From Erodium maritimum (Eukaryota; Streptophyta; Magnoliopsida; Geraniales; Geraniaceae): a DNA stretch of 64,000 nucleotides. The stretch lies in assembly GCA_963921825.1 (NCBI GenBank), contig OY997589.1, forward strand, positions 41,798,638 to 41,862,637. The letters run 5' to 3'. Below, piece after piece: positions 1 through 11,361 of this stretch (position 1 is its first letter; each line of letters starts with the position of its first letter). A program made the translations under genes and the position numbers. The notes under the pieces were generated by a model that was given only the letters and a program-made list of their open reading frames with translations, was not told the DNA's origin and searched no databases.

Positions 1-25
1 ATATATATATATATATATATATATT
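1..25. repeat. (AT)n dinucleotide repeat
   Basis: The window opens with an uninterrupted AT dinucleotide run. It may continue to the left of the window. Confidence 0.9.
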
Positions 26-94
26 CTAAAAATATCATATCATCCTAAAAAAACAATATAAATAAATATGACTTAACAAAAAAAAATCAATAAG

Positions 95-158
95 GTAATT
101 TGAACTCAAGACCTAATACTTGATTAAAGTGTCCGCAACCAACTCAACTAGCACAATT
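95..158 (-). repeat. possible tRNA-derived SINE head (relic)
   Basis: Read on the minus strand, 137-153 contains TAGTTGAGTTGG, which fits the polymerase III A box, and about 40 nt downstream 97-114 contains a decayed B box (GAGTTCAAATT). This order and spacing is that of a tRNA-derived SINE head. No clear 3' tail or target duplication is seen and the B box is poor, so this is tentative. Confidence 0.3.
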
Positions 159-678
159 TAATAGTAATATTTAGTTTGTAAAATATAAATATTGGTATAG
201 CATGGAAGTATTTCAAACCAACCATTTTAAAGTCCCACATTGCCCGAGTTTCACTAAGACTCTCTTCCTTTTTTCTATAAAAGTCCATCCCTTGTGCCAA
301 CTACTAAGCGCTTAATTCTTAACTAATTTTGGGCTCCATCTTTTTTGGGGCTCAACTTCAGTAACGAATTAAAAAAAAGGGTTCAAGTTGTAGCCTTTTA
401 TTAGTTCAAATTTTTAGTTTTTTTTTTTCATTTTTTTGGGCTCGTTGTGAGTGGGCCGATTAATTGGCGAAATTGCTGATTAATTGGACCAAATCGGGTT
501 GGGCCACCCGACCCTTATAAAATTGGGCGCCAATGGTCATATGGGCGCCTAGCCCGATTTTTACATGCCTGTTCCTAAGGCCTACTTTCTTGGTGCTTAA
601 TGTCTGTCAAATCTGGTTTCAAGGCCTTTTTAGTTTTACTTTGCTCTGTTGTTGTTTGGTCTTCTGTTGTGTTGGTCT
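159..678. other. unassigned AT-rich flank
   Basis: No gene is visible. About 430-580 is more GC-rich, with GGGCC-containing words (GTGGGCCGAT, GGTTGGGCCACCC), and looks like the remains of a repeat, but no termini were found. The short open frame at 600-809 runs into the MULE terminus at 688 and is not a gene. Confidence 0.4.
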
Positions 679-687
679 TTGTTTTTA

Positions 688-2604
688 GGGAAAATTTCAT
701 TTTACCACCCTGTCAAACATTTAACTTCAGTTTCATACCCTGGCATAAATTTTTATCAGTTTCATACCCTGACAAACTTTTAATTTCACTTTCATACCCA
801 GCCGGGTAAAATGTCCAAAATACCCCTAACTATTACTCAAATTTTCATCCCATGCCATTGCCTCAGAATTTGAAAAGAGGTGAAATGACAATAATACCCT
901 TCATTGTTTAGGGTGTTAAACTGAAAATTTCAATAATTTTAAAACAAAATCAGTTTTTTTATAAATTAAAATTTTAATTTCAAAAAATCAGATTTTAATT
1001 TTAAAAATACATAAAAAAAGTTTTTTTTATATAAAAATATTTTTTTTATTAAAAACAGTTTTGGTTAAAAATATTTCAAATTCAATTTTTAATTTCAAAA
1101 AATCAGATTTTAATTTTAAAAATACATAAAAATAAGTTTTTTTTATTAAAAACAGTTTTATATATAAAAAATTATTTTTATTTTCAAAAAATAAGATTTT
1201 AATTCAAAAATACATAAAATCAGTTTACATAAAAATAAAATAATAATTTTTTTTATTTAATAAATAAAGAAAAACTAAAAAAAATCTAGTATACAAACCT
1301 CTCTCCTATTGTCTGAATCAACGTTTCATATTCCATTCATATGTAAAACAGATCTAAACCTTCACCTTCATCTGCAAATCCGGCCACACTTGTCTAGAGC
1401 AAGCCTCACCGGACCTGAAATCCGGCGTCACCGACTTCGATGCTTCGTCTCCGACGGAAAAATAACCACGATGACTACCTCATCGTCGCCGCAGAGAAAT
1501 CTGGAATCGAGTGGAACCGATCTGAGCCACGCTCCTTCACCTCGTCGTCGTTCTCGTTCTTGCTCGGATCTGGGTTTCAGAAACCAGAGGCGTCGATTTA
1601 GCTTCCCACCGTCGTGGTCACCGCCGGAGCCACCTCCGTTCTTCCTCGATACAACTCTTCGCAGGTCATCGGAGACGATGGCTTCATGGTGAGGTCGGCT
1701 TCTTCTCTGATCCAGGCTTCTTCTCCAGAGCTCGTAAATATTTGTTTTGATTTGGGTCTGATTTTTGTTGAGTCGATTTGTGAAATCGATTCGATTTGAG
1801 GAGTCGATTCGAGTTGGGTCTCCATTTGACTGTCGGAGTTGCTCCAGAGCTCGTCAGAATTGTTTGGTTTGGATCTGATTTTTATTGCTTTGTTGTATTG
1901 GACTCAGTAATAATCTGAATGATTTTGGTTTTGTTTATCTTGTTGGTGGTGAGTTCATTACTGATTGGTGTTGTTGATACGATTGTCCACTATGTTGATT
2001 GGTTGTATTTTGATTTGGAGCTCTTCAGAATCGTTTGATTTGGAGCTGATGAACACGATGAGCAATAGGGGAAAATATGAAAAGAAATGAAAAATATGAA
2101 AAGAAATAGTGAAAAATAAATTAAAGAAGAAATGAAAAGTAAAATTTTGATTTTTATGTATTTTTTTAAATTAAAATATGATTTTTTGAAAATAAAAATA
2201 ATTTTTACAAAAAAAAACTGAATTTTTGAAAATATAAATATTTTTTATAAATAAAAATTGAATTTATAAAAATAAAAACATAATTTTTGAGAATAAAAAT
2301 AATTTTCATAATTAAAAAATGAATTTGTAAAAAAAAACTGATTTTATTTTAAAATTAGTGAAATTTTCAGTTTAGCACCCTAAACAATGAAGGGTATTAT
2401 TGTCATTTCACTTCTTTTCAAATTCTGAGGCAATGGCATGAGATGAAAATTTGAGTAATAGTTAGGGGTATTTTGGACATTTTACCCGGCTGGGTATGAA
2501 AGTGAAATTAAAAGTTTGGTTAGGGTATGAAACTGATAAAAATTTATGCCAGGGTATTAAACTGAAGTTAAATGTTTGACAGGGTGGTAAAATGAAAATT
2601 TCCC
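688..2604. mobile_element. non-autonomous MULE, family I copy 1
   Basis: The ends are long inverted repeats of about 240 bp (688 to about 930 and about 2366 to 2604), starting GGGAAAATTTCAT on the left and GGGAAATTTTCAT on the complementary right. The element is flanked by an exact 9-bp duplication TTGTTTTTA (679-687 and 2605-2613), the hallmark of Mutator-like elements. No transposase is present. The interior is AT-rich except for a GC-richer block at about 1300-1900. Each inverted repeat contains ACCC words spaced 29-31 bp apart. Confidence 0.9.
1309..1692 (+). pseudogene. possible captured gene fragment inside MULE
   Basis: This GC-richer block inside a MULE has an open frame of 127 codons rich in Ser, Pro and Arg. 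It is followed by ATGGTGAGG, which could be a splice donor, and then by T-rich intron-like sequence. This is the usual look of a host 5' exon captured by a MULE (Pack-MULE). I recognise no domain. It could equally be chance reading through GC-rich DNA. Confidence 0.2.
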
Positions 2605-2613
2605 TTGTTTTTA

Positions 2614-2852
2614 TCTGGATTATACTCACCGTGTTTAGTTTTGGTGCTTGTTTTTCATCTTGGTTGTTCATTTGTGTTGTATCTGTCTTCTAACCTGGTT
2701 GTGGGCTCTGGTTCTTGAGGTTCCGATTCAGAATGCTCGTAGGTTGTATCTTGGTTCATCATCCCATGCTCTTTACTTCAAAGAGCCGGTTAATTTAAAT
2801 TTTCTTTGCTGATATAAAAAAGAGTGGGAATTAGTATAATTTTGTGTCTTAC
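2614..2852. other. spacer between two MULEs
   Basis: A T-rich spacer of about 240 bp separates the right target duplication of one MULE from the T-run target of the next. No feature is visible. It continues the sequence left of 679 once the first MULE is removed. Confidence 0.4.
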
Positions 2853-3224
2853 TTTTTTTTTGGGAAAATTTCATTTTACCACCCTGACAAACATTTAATT
2901 TCAATTTAATACCCTGGCATAAATTTTTTTCACTTTCATACCCTAACCAAACATTTAACTTCACTTTCATACCCAGCCGTTAACTTTCAGTTAGTTTGGA
3001 TGGGAAAACGTAAAAAGACAATAATACCCCTAACTATTACTCAAATGTTCAAACTCATGCCATTGGTTCAGAATTTGAAAATAAGTGAAATGACGATAAT
3101 GCTCTTCATTGTTAGGGTGTTAAACTGAAAAATTCCACTATTTTTTTTTTATAAAATCAGTTTTTTTTAAATTAGTTTTTATTTATGAAAATTATTTTTA
3201 TTTATCAAAAATTCAGTTTTTTTA

Positions 3225-4963
3225 GGGTAAATTACAAATGCATACCCTTAAGTATGCACGTTTAACCGATGAATACCCTGAAGTTTAAAGTTAACTGATG
3301 CATACCCTAAAGTTTCATGTATTAACCCAGAACCCCTTCCGTCAGTCAACTCCGTCCGTTTACTGTTCATTTTTCCAAAAATACCCAAAATACCCCTGAT
3401 ATATATCTGATTTTATTTTAATAATAAATATGATTTTATTTTATTATAAAATACAAAAATATCTGATTTTTTTAAAAAAATCTATCCTTATCGCAAAAGC
3501 TACCCTTATCCCTTACAAATCTCAAACACACCCCATCTTCCTCCACATCCAACCACTCCCATCCCAGCTCCATTTTTCCACCTCCGGTCCATGGAGGCAA
3601 CAACCACGAAGATCAGAGCTCGTGCGCCGCCGTTGTCGATTTGGAGCTGGCGCGTCTTCTCCGACAAGTGCGTGGCGGCCAAATCAGAACTTCGCCACCA
3701 CCTGGTCAAGGTTCGAACCCCAAGCTTCTGTTCAGATCTGCGACTCTCCACCACCTTTCTCTTTATAATTTCCCGATTCGTCGTTCTAGAAATCACCGGT
3801 TCCTAATATGGTTAACGATTCGATGACCAAGGTGTTGCCGATTGCATTAAGGGAGAGGAGTGACAATGAAGAATTGGCCATTACAGCTCTGGTGAGTGGG
3901 CATTTGGGGAGATTGGGTGTTGAGGGCTTTGATGAGAATAAGGTTTCTGAGGTTCTTCATATGCATGTGCATATTGGGGCTTTTGTTCCACCTGTGTTTG
4001 TTGTTGGAGGTAATGGTGCTCATTTGGCTATGGTGGGGCATGGGAGGGATTATGCTGTGGCAAAGTCCTCCAATTTTGTTGTTGTTTTACTGAAGCTCGC
4101 TGGAATCGTGAGACCAAATTTGATTTCTTTTCATTTTTTTTCGTTTTTGATGTATTTGTTTTGGGGAAATTTTGAAGTTCCTTCTCGATTTCATGTTGTT
4201 CTGCTATGTTTGAGACGTTGATAGTCTGGAACTCTGGATTTGGAACAGGTTAAGACTACGCAAAAGTGAGCATGGTTTAGATCTAGAACAACAAAAACAA
4301 AAAGGGTGAAACGAAGAACAAATTAACATTTATTTAAATAAATGAAAATTATAAATAAAAATAAAACTGACTTTTTAAAAATAAAAACATGATTTTTGAG
4401 GTTAAAAAAATGATTTTTCAAAAAACGACTTTTATAAATTAATAATATAAAAAATTAAAAGGAAAATTAGTAAAAAAAACTCTGAAAAACAATTAGAAAA
4501 CAAAAAAATAAATAATGAAAATTAAAGTACTGAAAATTTAAAAATAAGAGAAGAAATAAAAGAGGATATAGATGGGTTTAAACAAATAAATTAAATAATA
4601 AAGAAAATAAAATAAATAGATTTATACTAAAATCTGAAAATTTAAAAAAATTAATCTGAAAATTGTAAATAAAGATTTGAAATTAAAAACAGAAAATTAA
4701 AAAAATATATAAACAAAAGAAAAGATTATAGAAAGGAAAAAAATAATAATAAAAATTTAAAACTGAATTATGACTGGTTGTGTAATATAGAAGGGTGGTG
4801 GAGGGCAATTTGGTCTTTTTACACTTCACTTTTACAGTCTGGCTGACGGAAGGGGTTCTGGGTTAATACATGAAACTTTAGTGTATGTATCAGTTAACTT
4901 TAAACTTCAAGGTATTCATCGGTTAAACGTGTATACTTAAGGGTATGCATTTGTAATTTACCT
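3225..4963. mobile_element. nested Pack-MULE, family II
   Basis: The inverted ends (3225 to about 3370 and about 4838 to 4963) begin GGGTAAATTACAAATGCAT and differ in sequence from the host MULE. Flanking 9-mers GTTTTTTTA (3216-3224) and TATTTTTTA (4964-4972) agree at 7 of 9 positions. ACCC words occur at 3244, 3275, 3304 and 3325, with mirror copies at 4941, 4910, 4881 and 4860, so the spacing 31/29/21 is the same at both ends. The interior carries a gene-like fragment (3808-4221). Confidence 0.85.
3808..4221 (+). pseudogene. captured exon, possibly class IV aminotransferase-like
   Basis: The frame reads through a gene-like segment containing LVSGHLGRLGVEGF, HVHIGAFVPPVF and GNGAHLAMVGHGRDYAVAKSS. 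From memory this resembles the N-terminal part of plant D-amino-acid/branched-chain aminotransferase-like (fold type IV PLP) proteins, which have similar YVPPVF and NGAHLAVVGRGRD segments. Resemblance stops near 4090, where T-rich intron-like sequence begins. The fragment lacks any catalytic region and sits between MULE ends, so it is read as a captured host exon. The family assignment is by recall only and could be wrong. Confidence 0.35.
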
Positions 4964-5149
4964 TATTTTTTATAAATTCAATTTTCATTTATAAAATTAT
5001 TTTTATTTTTATAAATTATGTTTTTATTTATGAAAATTATTTTTATTTTCAAAAAATCAGATTTTAATTTAAAAAATACATAAAATCAGTTTTTAAATTT
5101 AATTATATTTATTTTTTATATTTTATATTTTATTTTTTTTCATTTTTCT

Positions 5150-5650
5150 ACCCTTTTCACCCATCTCATTCCAGAACTTTCATTTCTATTCTCCATCACC
5201 CAACCTCAACCCTCACCACCACCACCACCACCACTCCTCCGACACTCCCTCGTTCTCTTCAAAATTCACCCAAATACTCAAGAACACCCAAATAAAATTC
5301 CAGATCTTATTTTTTTGTGCAAATCCTCAAGACAACGACGAAGCCGAAGGAGGTCCGGCGAAGCAAGCCCCAACGAAGCAGACCCTGTCAACAAGACGAG
5401 GAACTCCGGCCTGAGCCCGAAGTCGTCACCGGCGAGGGCGGAATAGATCTGGACCCAGGCCTGACCCAAACCCTTGCTGTTCAGATCTGTGTTCGTCCGG
5501 AGAAGAAGCCATTGTCTCGGAGCCGCACGCGAGGTGTTTCGGGAACTCGATCATCAGATCGGAGACGGAGACGGGACAGTGATAGATCTTCACGACCCAG
5601 TCGGATTTAATGATCTTCATGACCCACATTTCCTACGAGAGCTGTAGAAG
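5150..5650. other. GC-rich internal block of MULE (possible capture)
   Basis: A GC-rich block sits inside the AT-rich MULE, with open frames on both strands (97 codons at 5317-5610 plus, 67 codons at 5426-5629 minus). It contains a (CCA)n stretch near 5216-5233. I recognise no domain and cannot say which strand, if any, was coding. Confidence 0.25.
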
Positions 5651-6547
5651 AAGATGGTGTTTTTTAGATTGGATTGATTTGGAAAGAGAGAGAGACGAGG
5701 TAGGAGATTTGGGTTTGGATTTGTAGATAGGGAGATGAAGGAGCAGATTTGGGTTTGAGGGCGTGAATCTGTGAAAAAAGGAATAGAAAAAAAAGAAAAA
5801 GGTAAAACAAAAAAAAAAGAGTACAAAAAATGAGGCTTGAATTTGTAAAAAAGGAATAGAAAAAAAAAGAAAAAAGGTTAAACAAAAAAAAAGAATAAAT
5901 TTGATTTTTTTAAAAAATAAAGCTGATTTTTATAAATAAAAACTATTTTTTTGACATAAAAATAATTTTTTTAAAATAAAAACTGTTTTATACATAATTT
6001 TAAAATTAAAATTTGAATTAGATATATATTATTTAAAAAAACGATTTTTATGTATTTTTTAAATTAAAATATGATTTTTTGAAAATAAAAATAATTTTTC
6101 ATAAATAAAAACTGAATTTAAAAAAAACTGATTTTATAAAAAAAATAGTGGAATTTTCAGTTTAACACCCTAACAATGAAGGTCATTATCGTCATTTCAC
6201 TTATTTTCAAATTCTGAACCAATGACATGAGTTTGAAAATTTGAGTAATAGTTAGGGGTATTATGATCTTTTTACATTTTTCCATCCAAACTAACAGAAA
6301 GTTAACGGCTGGGTATGAAAGTGAAGTTAAATGTTTGGTTAGGGTATGAAAGTGAAAAAAATTTATGGCAGAGTATTAAACTGAAATTAAATGTTTGCCA
6401 GGGTGGTAAAATGAAATTTTCCCTTTTTTTGAGAAGAAATGGAAATATTATTAATTAAAGCATTCAGGTGATCGCTGCTACCACCATACAAACCAAGAAA
6501 CTAGAGTAATACTGGAAAGCAAGAACTGAAAAGTAAATGTTGCTCAT

Positions 6548-6579
<32 letters not shown>
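6548..6579 (+). repeat. poly(G) tract, 32 bases
   Basis: An uninterrupted run of 32 G on the plus strand, near the join between LINE ORF1 and the LINE 3' end. It may contain base-count errors. Confidence 0.85.
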
Positions 6580-6582
<3 letters not shown>

Positions 6583-6589
6583 TAGATAG

Positions 6590-8923
6590 CATCCAAAGAC
6601 ACCGATACAACATGCTCCAACCAAAAGCCACTGATCGAGCAGACCAAGTGGAAAGTTTGTAGTGGTGGACCGATATCTCCTCTGGGAAGTCAGCGTGCGT
6701 CGTCCTCCCTTGACTGATACTTGTAGGGCTCCTAAACGCTGGAGTGCTGACCCCGAACTGGTAGGGGAGAATCCTATTGACTATTGGCAGAACCGTTGCC
6801 ACCATTCTGACAAGGAGGTGGTGCAGTCGACCAACCCCTGCCTGGGTTTCCAGAGACTCATTCCTGGAGGCAGGGGTGCTTGTGCTCCCCCCCCCCCCCC
6901 CCCCCCCCCCCGCCGCTGCTATATGTGACTCCCCATCTGACGCCGTCGACCCCCCCGATTCCTCTGGTTCCCCTTCTCTCTCTAGTCGTTTCTTTTCAGA
7001 AAGTGATGTGGTGGGTTCCCTCGGTAACCATATAGTCGGTATCTCCTCACAACGGGTCTCATGGCCTCTGTGCCCCCCATCTCCTGACTCTGCTGGGGCG
7101 TTGTCGGCCTCGAAAACCGAGGCCCTCCCCTAAGACCCCCTCCCAGGTATGCCTAATTACTCCCCGAGACGGCTTTACCATGCTTAGCCTTTTCCAATGC
7201 TGACCGCGGGTCTGCCGGAGCCCTCAACGACGGCCCACGTACATCCCCCCCCGACCGGACACACCGAGAATAAATGTCCCGGACAGTTACAACCAAAGTA
7301 ATGGTCCGGAAGATGTTCGTATGATATGTGGAGGAGAGTGTGTACCTGTGATTTCGACAACCGGAACCAAATCTAACTCTACAGGGGAACTCGAATGTCA
7401 GCTCGAACCCTTATTTTCATAAAATCCCCTCAGCAGAGCCCCAACTTATCCACATCCACCGCTTGACAGATTCCCATCGCATTCCCCACTCGGAATCCCA
7501 CCTCTTTATTCCACGCTCCCACCAGCAGGTTAGACACTCTAGGCCAGACCGAGAATGATGGAAGCTGAGATCCCCCACTTGCATATGGGCCTGGTGATTT
7601 GTGAATAGTACCAAGGAGTCCCAAAATGCCTATGGTTCCCATAAGAGAACCCTCACCCTCTCCTTAGCCGACCTGAAGAAGAATGCCACCAACCCCCCTT
7701 CCAGATGTTTCGCTTCTACCTTCATCCCCCACAAATACTCCAACCGAGCCACCAGAGACTTCCAGAAAAACCTCTTCGACGTAAGCACCTTAGCGGCCAG
7801 TGCAGACTGGTACTGAGCTCCATGACCGGAAACCTCCAGTGTCGGAACTACCACCTCCTTAATGCGCATCGATGACAATTTGGACCCTAGATCCCCGATC
7901 TGCTCTCCAGGTCCTCAGGATTCACACCCATTCCGCTCTCGAACCCCATTCGGGCCTGACCCCGCCCTTAGATTCGGCCCACCCGGAGTACCCGACTAAA
8001 CCGGATGAGGCCCAGGCCCAGCCTGGAAGGCCCACAGATGAGAAACCCAGGCACGACCCGACCTAGCCCGTACCCATTAGGTTCTTCCACCAACCTGTCC
8101 AAGCCGATCCGCTGTTGTTCGACCCGATCCCGCCCCGCACCGGACACATACCGGGCATCCCAACGTGCGACGTCCCCCGGCCCACCACGGGTCCAGCCCG
8201 TTAGACCCATAGTCTTCAACCTCTGATCCGGACCTGTCCCTACACGTGGTTGCCAGTCCGGCCACCCCGCCCGACCCGCCGGGCGTCCGCGAGAAAGCCA
8301 CGGCCCAGGCCCTCATCCCCGCAGCCCCGACCCAGCCCAACGCCTGAAACCCTAGAGTCCTCCGGCGCCATACCCTTCCCTTTGCTTTTTCTCCACGCCA
8401 GCACCGCCGACGATTCCTCTTGCGAATCCCCCGTATCCGATGACACTACGATCGGCAGCAGCCCATCCCCCCCTTTGATGGACCCTTCTTCGCCGACCTG
8501 CTCTGATTCTAGGAACGACTTCCATCCGAAGCCCTCCCCCGTCTCCTGCACTCTCCCCACCGAACCACCGCCGTGTGTCGGCCGCGACCCCCTCGCCGAG
8601 GTACGCCTTATGCCTCTCGCCGCCGAGTGGTACCCGCCACCCTCGCCCCGTGCCTCCTCCCCAGATCTCTGAGCCGAGAACCGCATCAGGGATGTACTCC
8701 CCCCACGCGCCGACATAGACCCTGCCGGAGTGAGCGATGCTCCCTCCACGGACGCCGCCGGCAACCCCGACTGCGCATCGTCTCCTGCAGCCCGCTCATG
8801 CACCTCTCGCTCTGGACTACTCGGCTCCCTGAAGAGCTCGACATCGAAGCACCATTCACCCCCGTCGAGATCACCTGTAGAAGCCATGATCGCTGCAGTC
8901 GAAGGTCTTTTTCGCAAAACCAC
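6590..8923 (-). pseudogene. LINE ORF1 (DUF4283 / zinc-knuckle type), broken
   Basis: The minus-strand open frame 8923-8240 gives a 227-residue acidic, Gly/Ser-rich N-terminus. Further along, 7878-7630 encodes LTSKRFFWKSLVARLEYLWG, and after frameshifts 7620-7430 encodes a segment with SVWPRVSNLLVGAWNKEVGF and IGICQAVDVD-like text. About 7300-7230 gives a decayed zinc-knuckle region (ERLPDHYFxCxCPGH). That order, DUF4283 RNA-binding-like domain then CCHC knuckle, is the ORF1 architecture of plant L1 LINEs. Several frameshifts and stops exclude function. In life such a protein binds LINE RNA. Confidence 0.55.
6887..6911 (+). repeat. poly(C) tract, 25 bases
   Basis: An uninterrupted run of 25 C on the plus strand, 307 bp from the poly(G) tract. 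On the LINE sense (minus) strand it is G25, upstream of C32. Confidence 0.85.
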
Positions 8924-8935
8924 AAAACCCTAGCT

Positions 8936-9367
8936 CACGAGGCTGCGCTAATCGTACTCTATTTTTTGAGTTTCGAAAAGATATTGTCTGATTATTATAA
9001 GAATAAATATATGATATTTACGATGAAATATTTGTATGAACTGAAAATATTAGAATAGACTAATATTTTTTTATGAAAGACCAGTTGGTTGCTAGCCCCT
9101 GCCCATTGATTCACATAATCATACTCTTACCTACTCGCAGCAGCAGCAAAAGCCGCCTTCGTCATGTTCGTCAGATCTGGACTCCATCTCATATGTCAGA
9201 TAGAAGAAGACTTGACCATCGTTAGCTAGGAGATGCATTACAAGGACTACATGGTTGAGGTTGAGAGCATGCACAATTGAGTCTCTGATGGATGCCTGGT
9301 TTGATTGTTTATGTTATTAGGACAAGAGATAGAATGTTGAGGTCACGCTACCCACATGTAGTCTCTG
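8936..9367. other. unassigned AT-rich segment
   Basis: No coding region, repeat terminus or RNA gene is visible here. Confidence 0.4.
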
Positions 9368-10873
9368 ATGATCAGAGGTGAAATCGGCTACAAACCACTA
9401 TCAACCTAAGAACCGTGAGAATCAATCTTAGCCACAGACACTTAATATCCAACATTCACCATGATGCCACATCATCACCCCAATTCCACCCAAATTCACG
9501 TCACTGTTGTCCTTTCTCACACAAGCAAGGGCATAATTGTAATAGCATGGTGCCATGTGACAAGTGTCCATTTTTTTCCTTCACCAATTCACTAATTTAA
9601 TATTTTCCTATTCGTTTGAACTTCGATTAGCTTCAAACTTGCGCCAATATTTTTATTTTTTCAAGGGCTTTAAATCAAGATCAATCATGAATATATTTTG
9701 AAGCACGAAAGTAAAAAGGTATATCGGGGTGATAAAAATAATGTTGAGTGTTGATAATTTTTCACTAATAAATGTTTTTATATCGGAGGTATCAAACTAG
9801 TGCTAAATGTTGATAAAAACACGTACTGAGGTGATAAAAATCATGTTCAATGTTGATAATAAGTGTGATCAACTAGAGTTTAGCGTTGATAAAAAAACAT
9901 GTGATGTGGTGATAAAAACACATGTAATTTAATGATAAACATACTGTTTATTGTTGATAAACCTAGTGTTCATAAAAACACGTGATGCTGTGATAAAATC
10001 ATGATCAGTTTTGGAAAATAAGGTGATAAAACATGTGTTCAGTGTTGATAAAACCAGTGTAAAGTGTTGATAAAACCAATGTACAGTGTTGATAAAAATT
10101 ACCCAAATACAATTTTTTTTAAATCATCCCCAAAATAATTCTTTTTTTCACGCTTAAAAAAAACATGTGATGCAGGTGATAAAGCACACGTAATTTAGTG
10201 ATAAACCTAGTGTTTGGTGTTGATAAAACTAGTGTTCATAAAAACACGTGATGATGTGATAAAATAATGTTCAATGCTGATAATAAGTGTGATAAATTAG
10301 AGTTTAGCATTGATAAAAAAAACATGTGATGGAGTGATAAAAACACATGTAATTTAATGATAAACATAGTGTTTAGTGTTGATAAAACTAATGTTCATAA
10401 AAACACGTGGTGAGGTGATAAAAATCATTATCAGTTTTAGAAATGAGGTGATAAAACCAGTGTAAAGTATTGATAAAAACAATGTAAAAGTGTTGATAAA
10501 ACCAGAGCAAAGTGTTGATAAAAATTACCTATATATATTTTTTTAGATCAGCCCCAAAATAATTTTTTTTCGTGCTTCAAAATATATTCATGAGTGATCT
10601 TGATAGAAAGCCCTTGAAAAAACAAAACTAATGGCGCAAGTTTGAAGCTAATCGGAGTTCAAACGAATCGGGAAAAATTAAATTAGTGAATTGGTAAAAA
10701 AAATGATAGTTTTACTAAAAAACCCTTCACACTTACTAAAAAAATGCTGTTTTTTTTGCAGTCAACAACTCAATTGTATCTCATCCCTCCATTCTTAAAA
10801 TAGATGGCTTAGATTGATTCTCACGGTTTTTAGGTTAAGACATAGTTTGTATTAGATTTCTCATCCTGATGAC
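9368..10873. mobile_element. long-inverted-repeat element with minisatellite core
   Basis: Left arm 9368-9710 and right arm 10560-10873 are inverted copies. Shared landmarks include AACCGTGAGAATCAATCT, ACCAATTCACTAATTTAAT, GCTTCAAACTTGCGCCA, TTTTTTCAAGGGCTTT and TATATTTTGAAGCACGAAA. The arms are interrupted by indels. The outer limits are approximate and no clear target duplication was found. There is no transposase. It is probably a fold-back or MULE-like non-autonomous element. Confidence 0.65.
9735..10530. repeat. degenerate GTGTTGATAAAA minisatellite
   Basis: Irregular tandem copies of GTGTTGATAAAA joined by short linkers such as ACCAGT, CACGTGATG and TCATGTTCA. The repeat distance varies between about 20 and 35 bp. 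It fills the interior of the inverted-repeat element. No open frame spans it. Confidence 0.75.
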
Positions 10874-11146
10874 CATCCTTCTTTTCTAATTTATTATATT
10901 AATTATTTGAATATGTATTTTTTTTACTTAATTAGATATAAAGCACACCGAGATTGCTCATCATATTAAATGTTACAAATATTAACTACAATTAAATTAG
11001 ATAGTACATAAACATTGTATATCTCAAGACCAAATGAAATCAATATCTTCATTATAAACATTAATTTAATAATTTATAAACTAAAGACCAATACAATAGA
11101 GAATTTCTGATCCTCGATGAAATATATGAATTACGTAAACTAGTTG
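10874..11146. other. AT-rich segment, nothing recognised
   Basis: AT-rich sequence with no gene or repeat termini that I can support. Confidence 0.4.
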
Positions 11147-11180
11147 TCTTCTTCTTCTTCTTCTTCTTCTTCTTCTTCTT

Positions 11181-11210
<30 letters not shown>
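11147..11210 (+). repeat. (TCT)n microsatellite
   Basis: About 21 uninterrupted TCT/CTT triplets. Confidence 0.95.
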
Positions 11211-11211
<1 letters not shown>

Positions 11212-11361
11212 AGAGATGCTACATAAGGGATACCATTTGTACAGATGTCTAAAACCCCTGAAGGTGTGTGGTATAATATGCATCAATAATGGAATGAAGA
11301 CTATCCATCTTTCAGAATGAGAGGTTTTTCTTCTTCAGTAGGAGAATTTGACATTTTCCCT

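Larger units (their letters stand above)
2862..6423. mobile_element. non-autonomous MULE, family I copy 2
   Basis: The terminal inverted repeats (2862 to about 3140 and about 6150 to 6423) match those of the element at 688-2604: GGGAAAATTTCATTTTACCA at the left and its complement at the right. The flanks are T-runs (2853-2861 and 6424-6432; 7 of 9 positions agree), consistent with insertion into the poly(A) of the minus-strand LINE that begins at 6424. The element contains a second MULE (3225-4963) and a GC-rich internal block (about 5150-5650). No transposase is present. Confidence 0.85.
6424..8935 (-). mobile_element. L1-like LINE lacking ORF2
   Basis: Read on the minus strand this has an ORF1 (from 8923) and then a short 3' end rich in TAATTAATAATATTTCC followed by poly(A), interrupted at 6424 by a MULE. 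No endonuclease or reverse transcriptase is present between ORF1 and the 3' end, so ORF2 (normally over 3 kb) is missing. The join lies near a 32-base C tract (minus strand) at 6548-6579. The 5' limit is set by the ORF1 start and is approximate. Confidence 0.6.

Noticed and set aside
8240-9058. Plus-strand Pro/Arg-rich frames (8250-8672, 8573-9058)
   Set aside because: They are shadows of the GC-rich LINE ORF1 on the minus strand.
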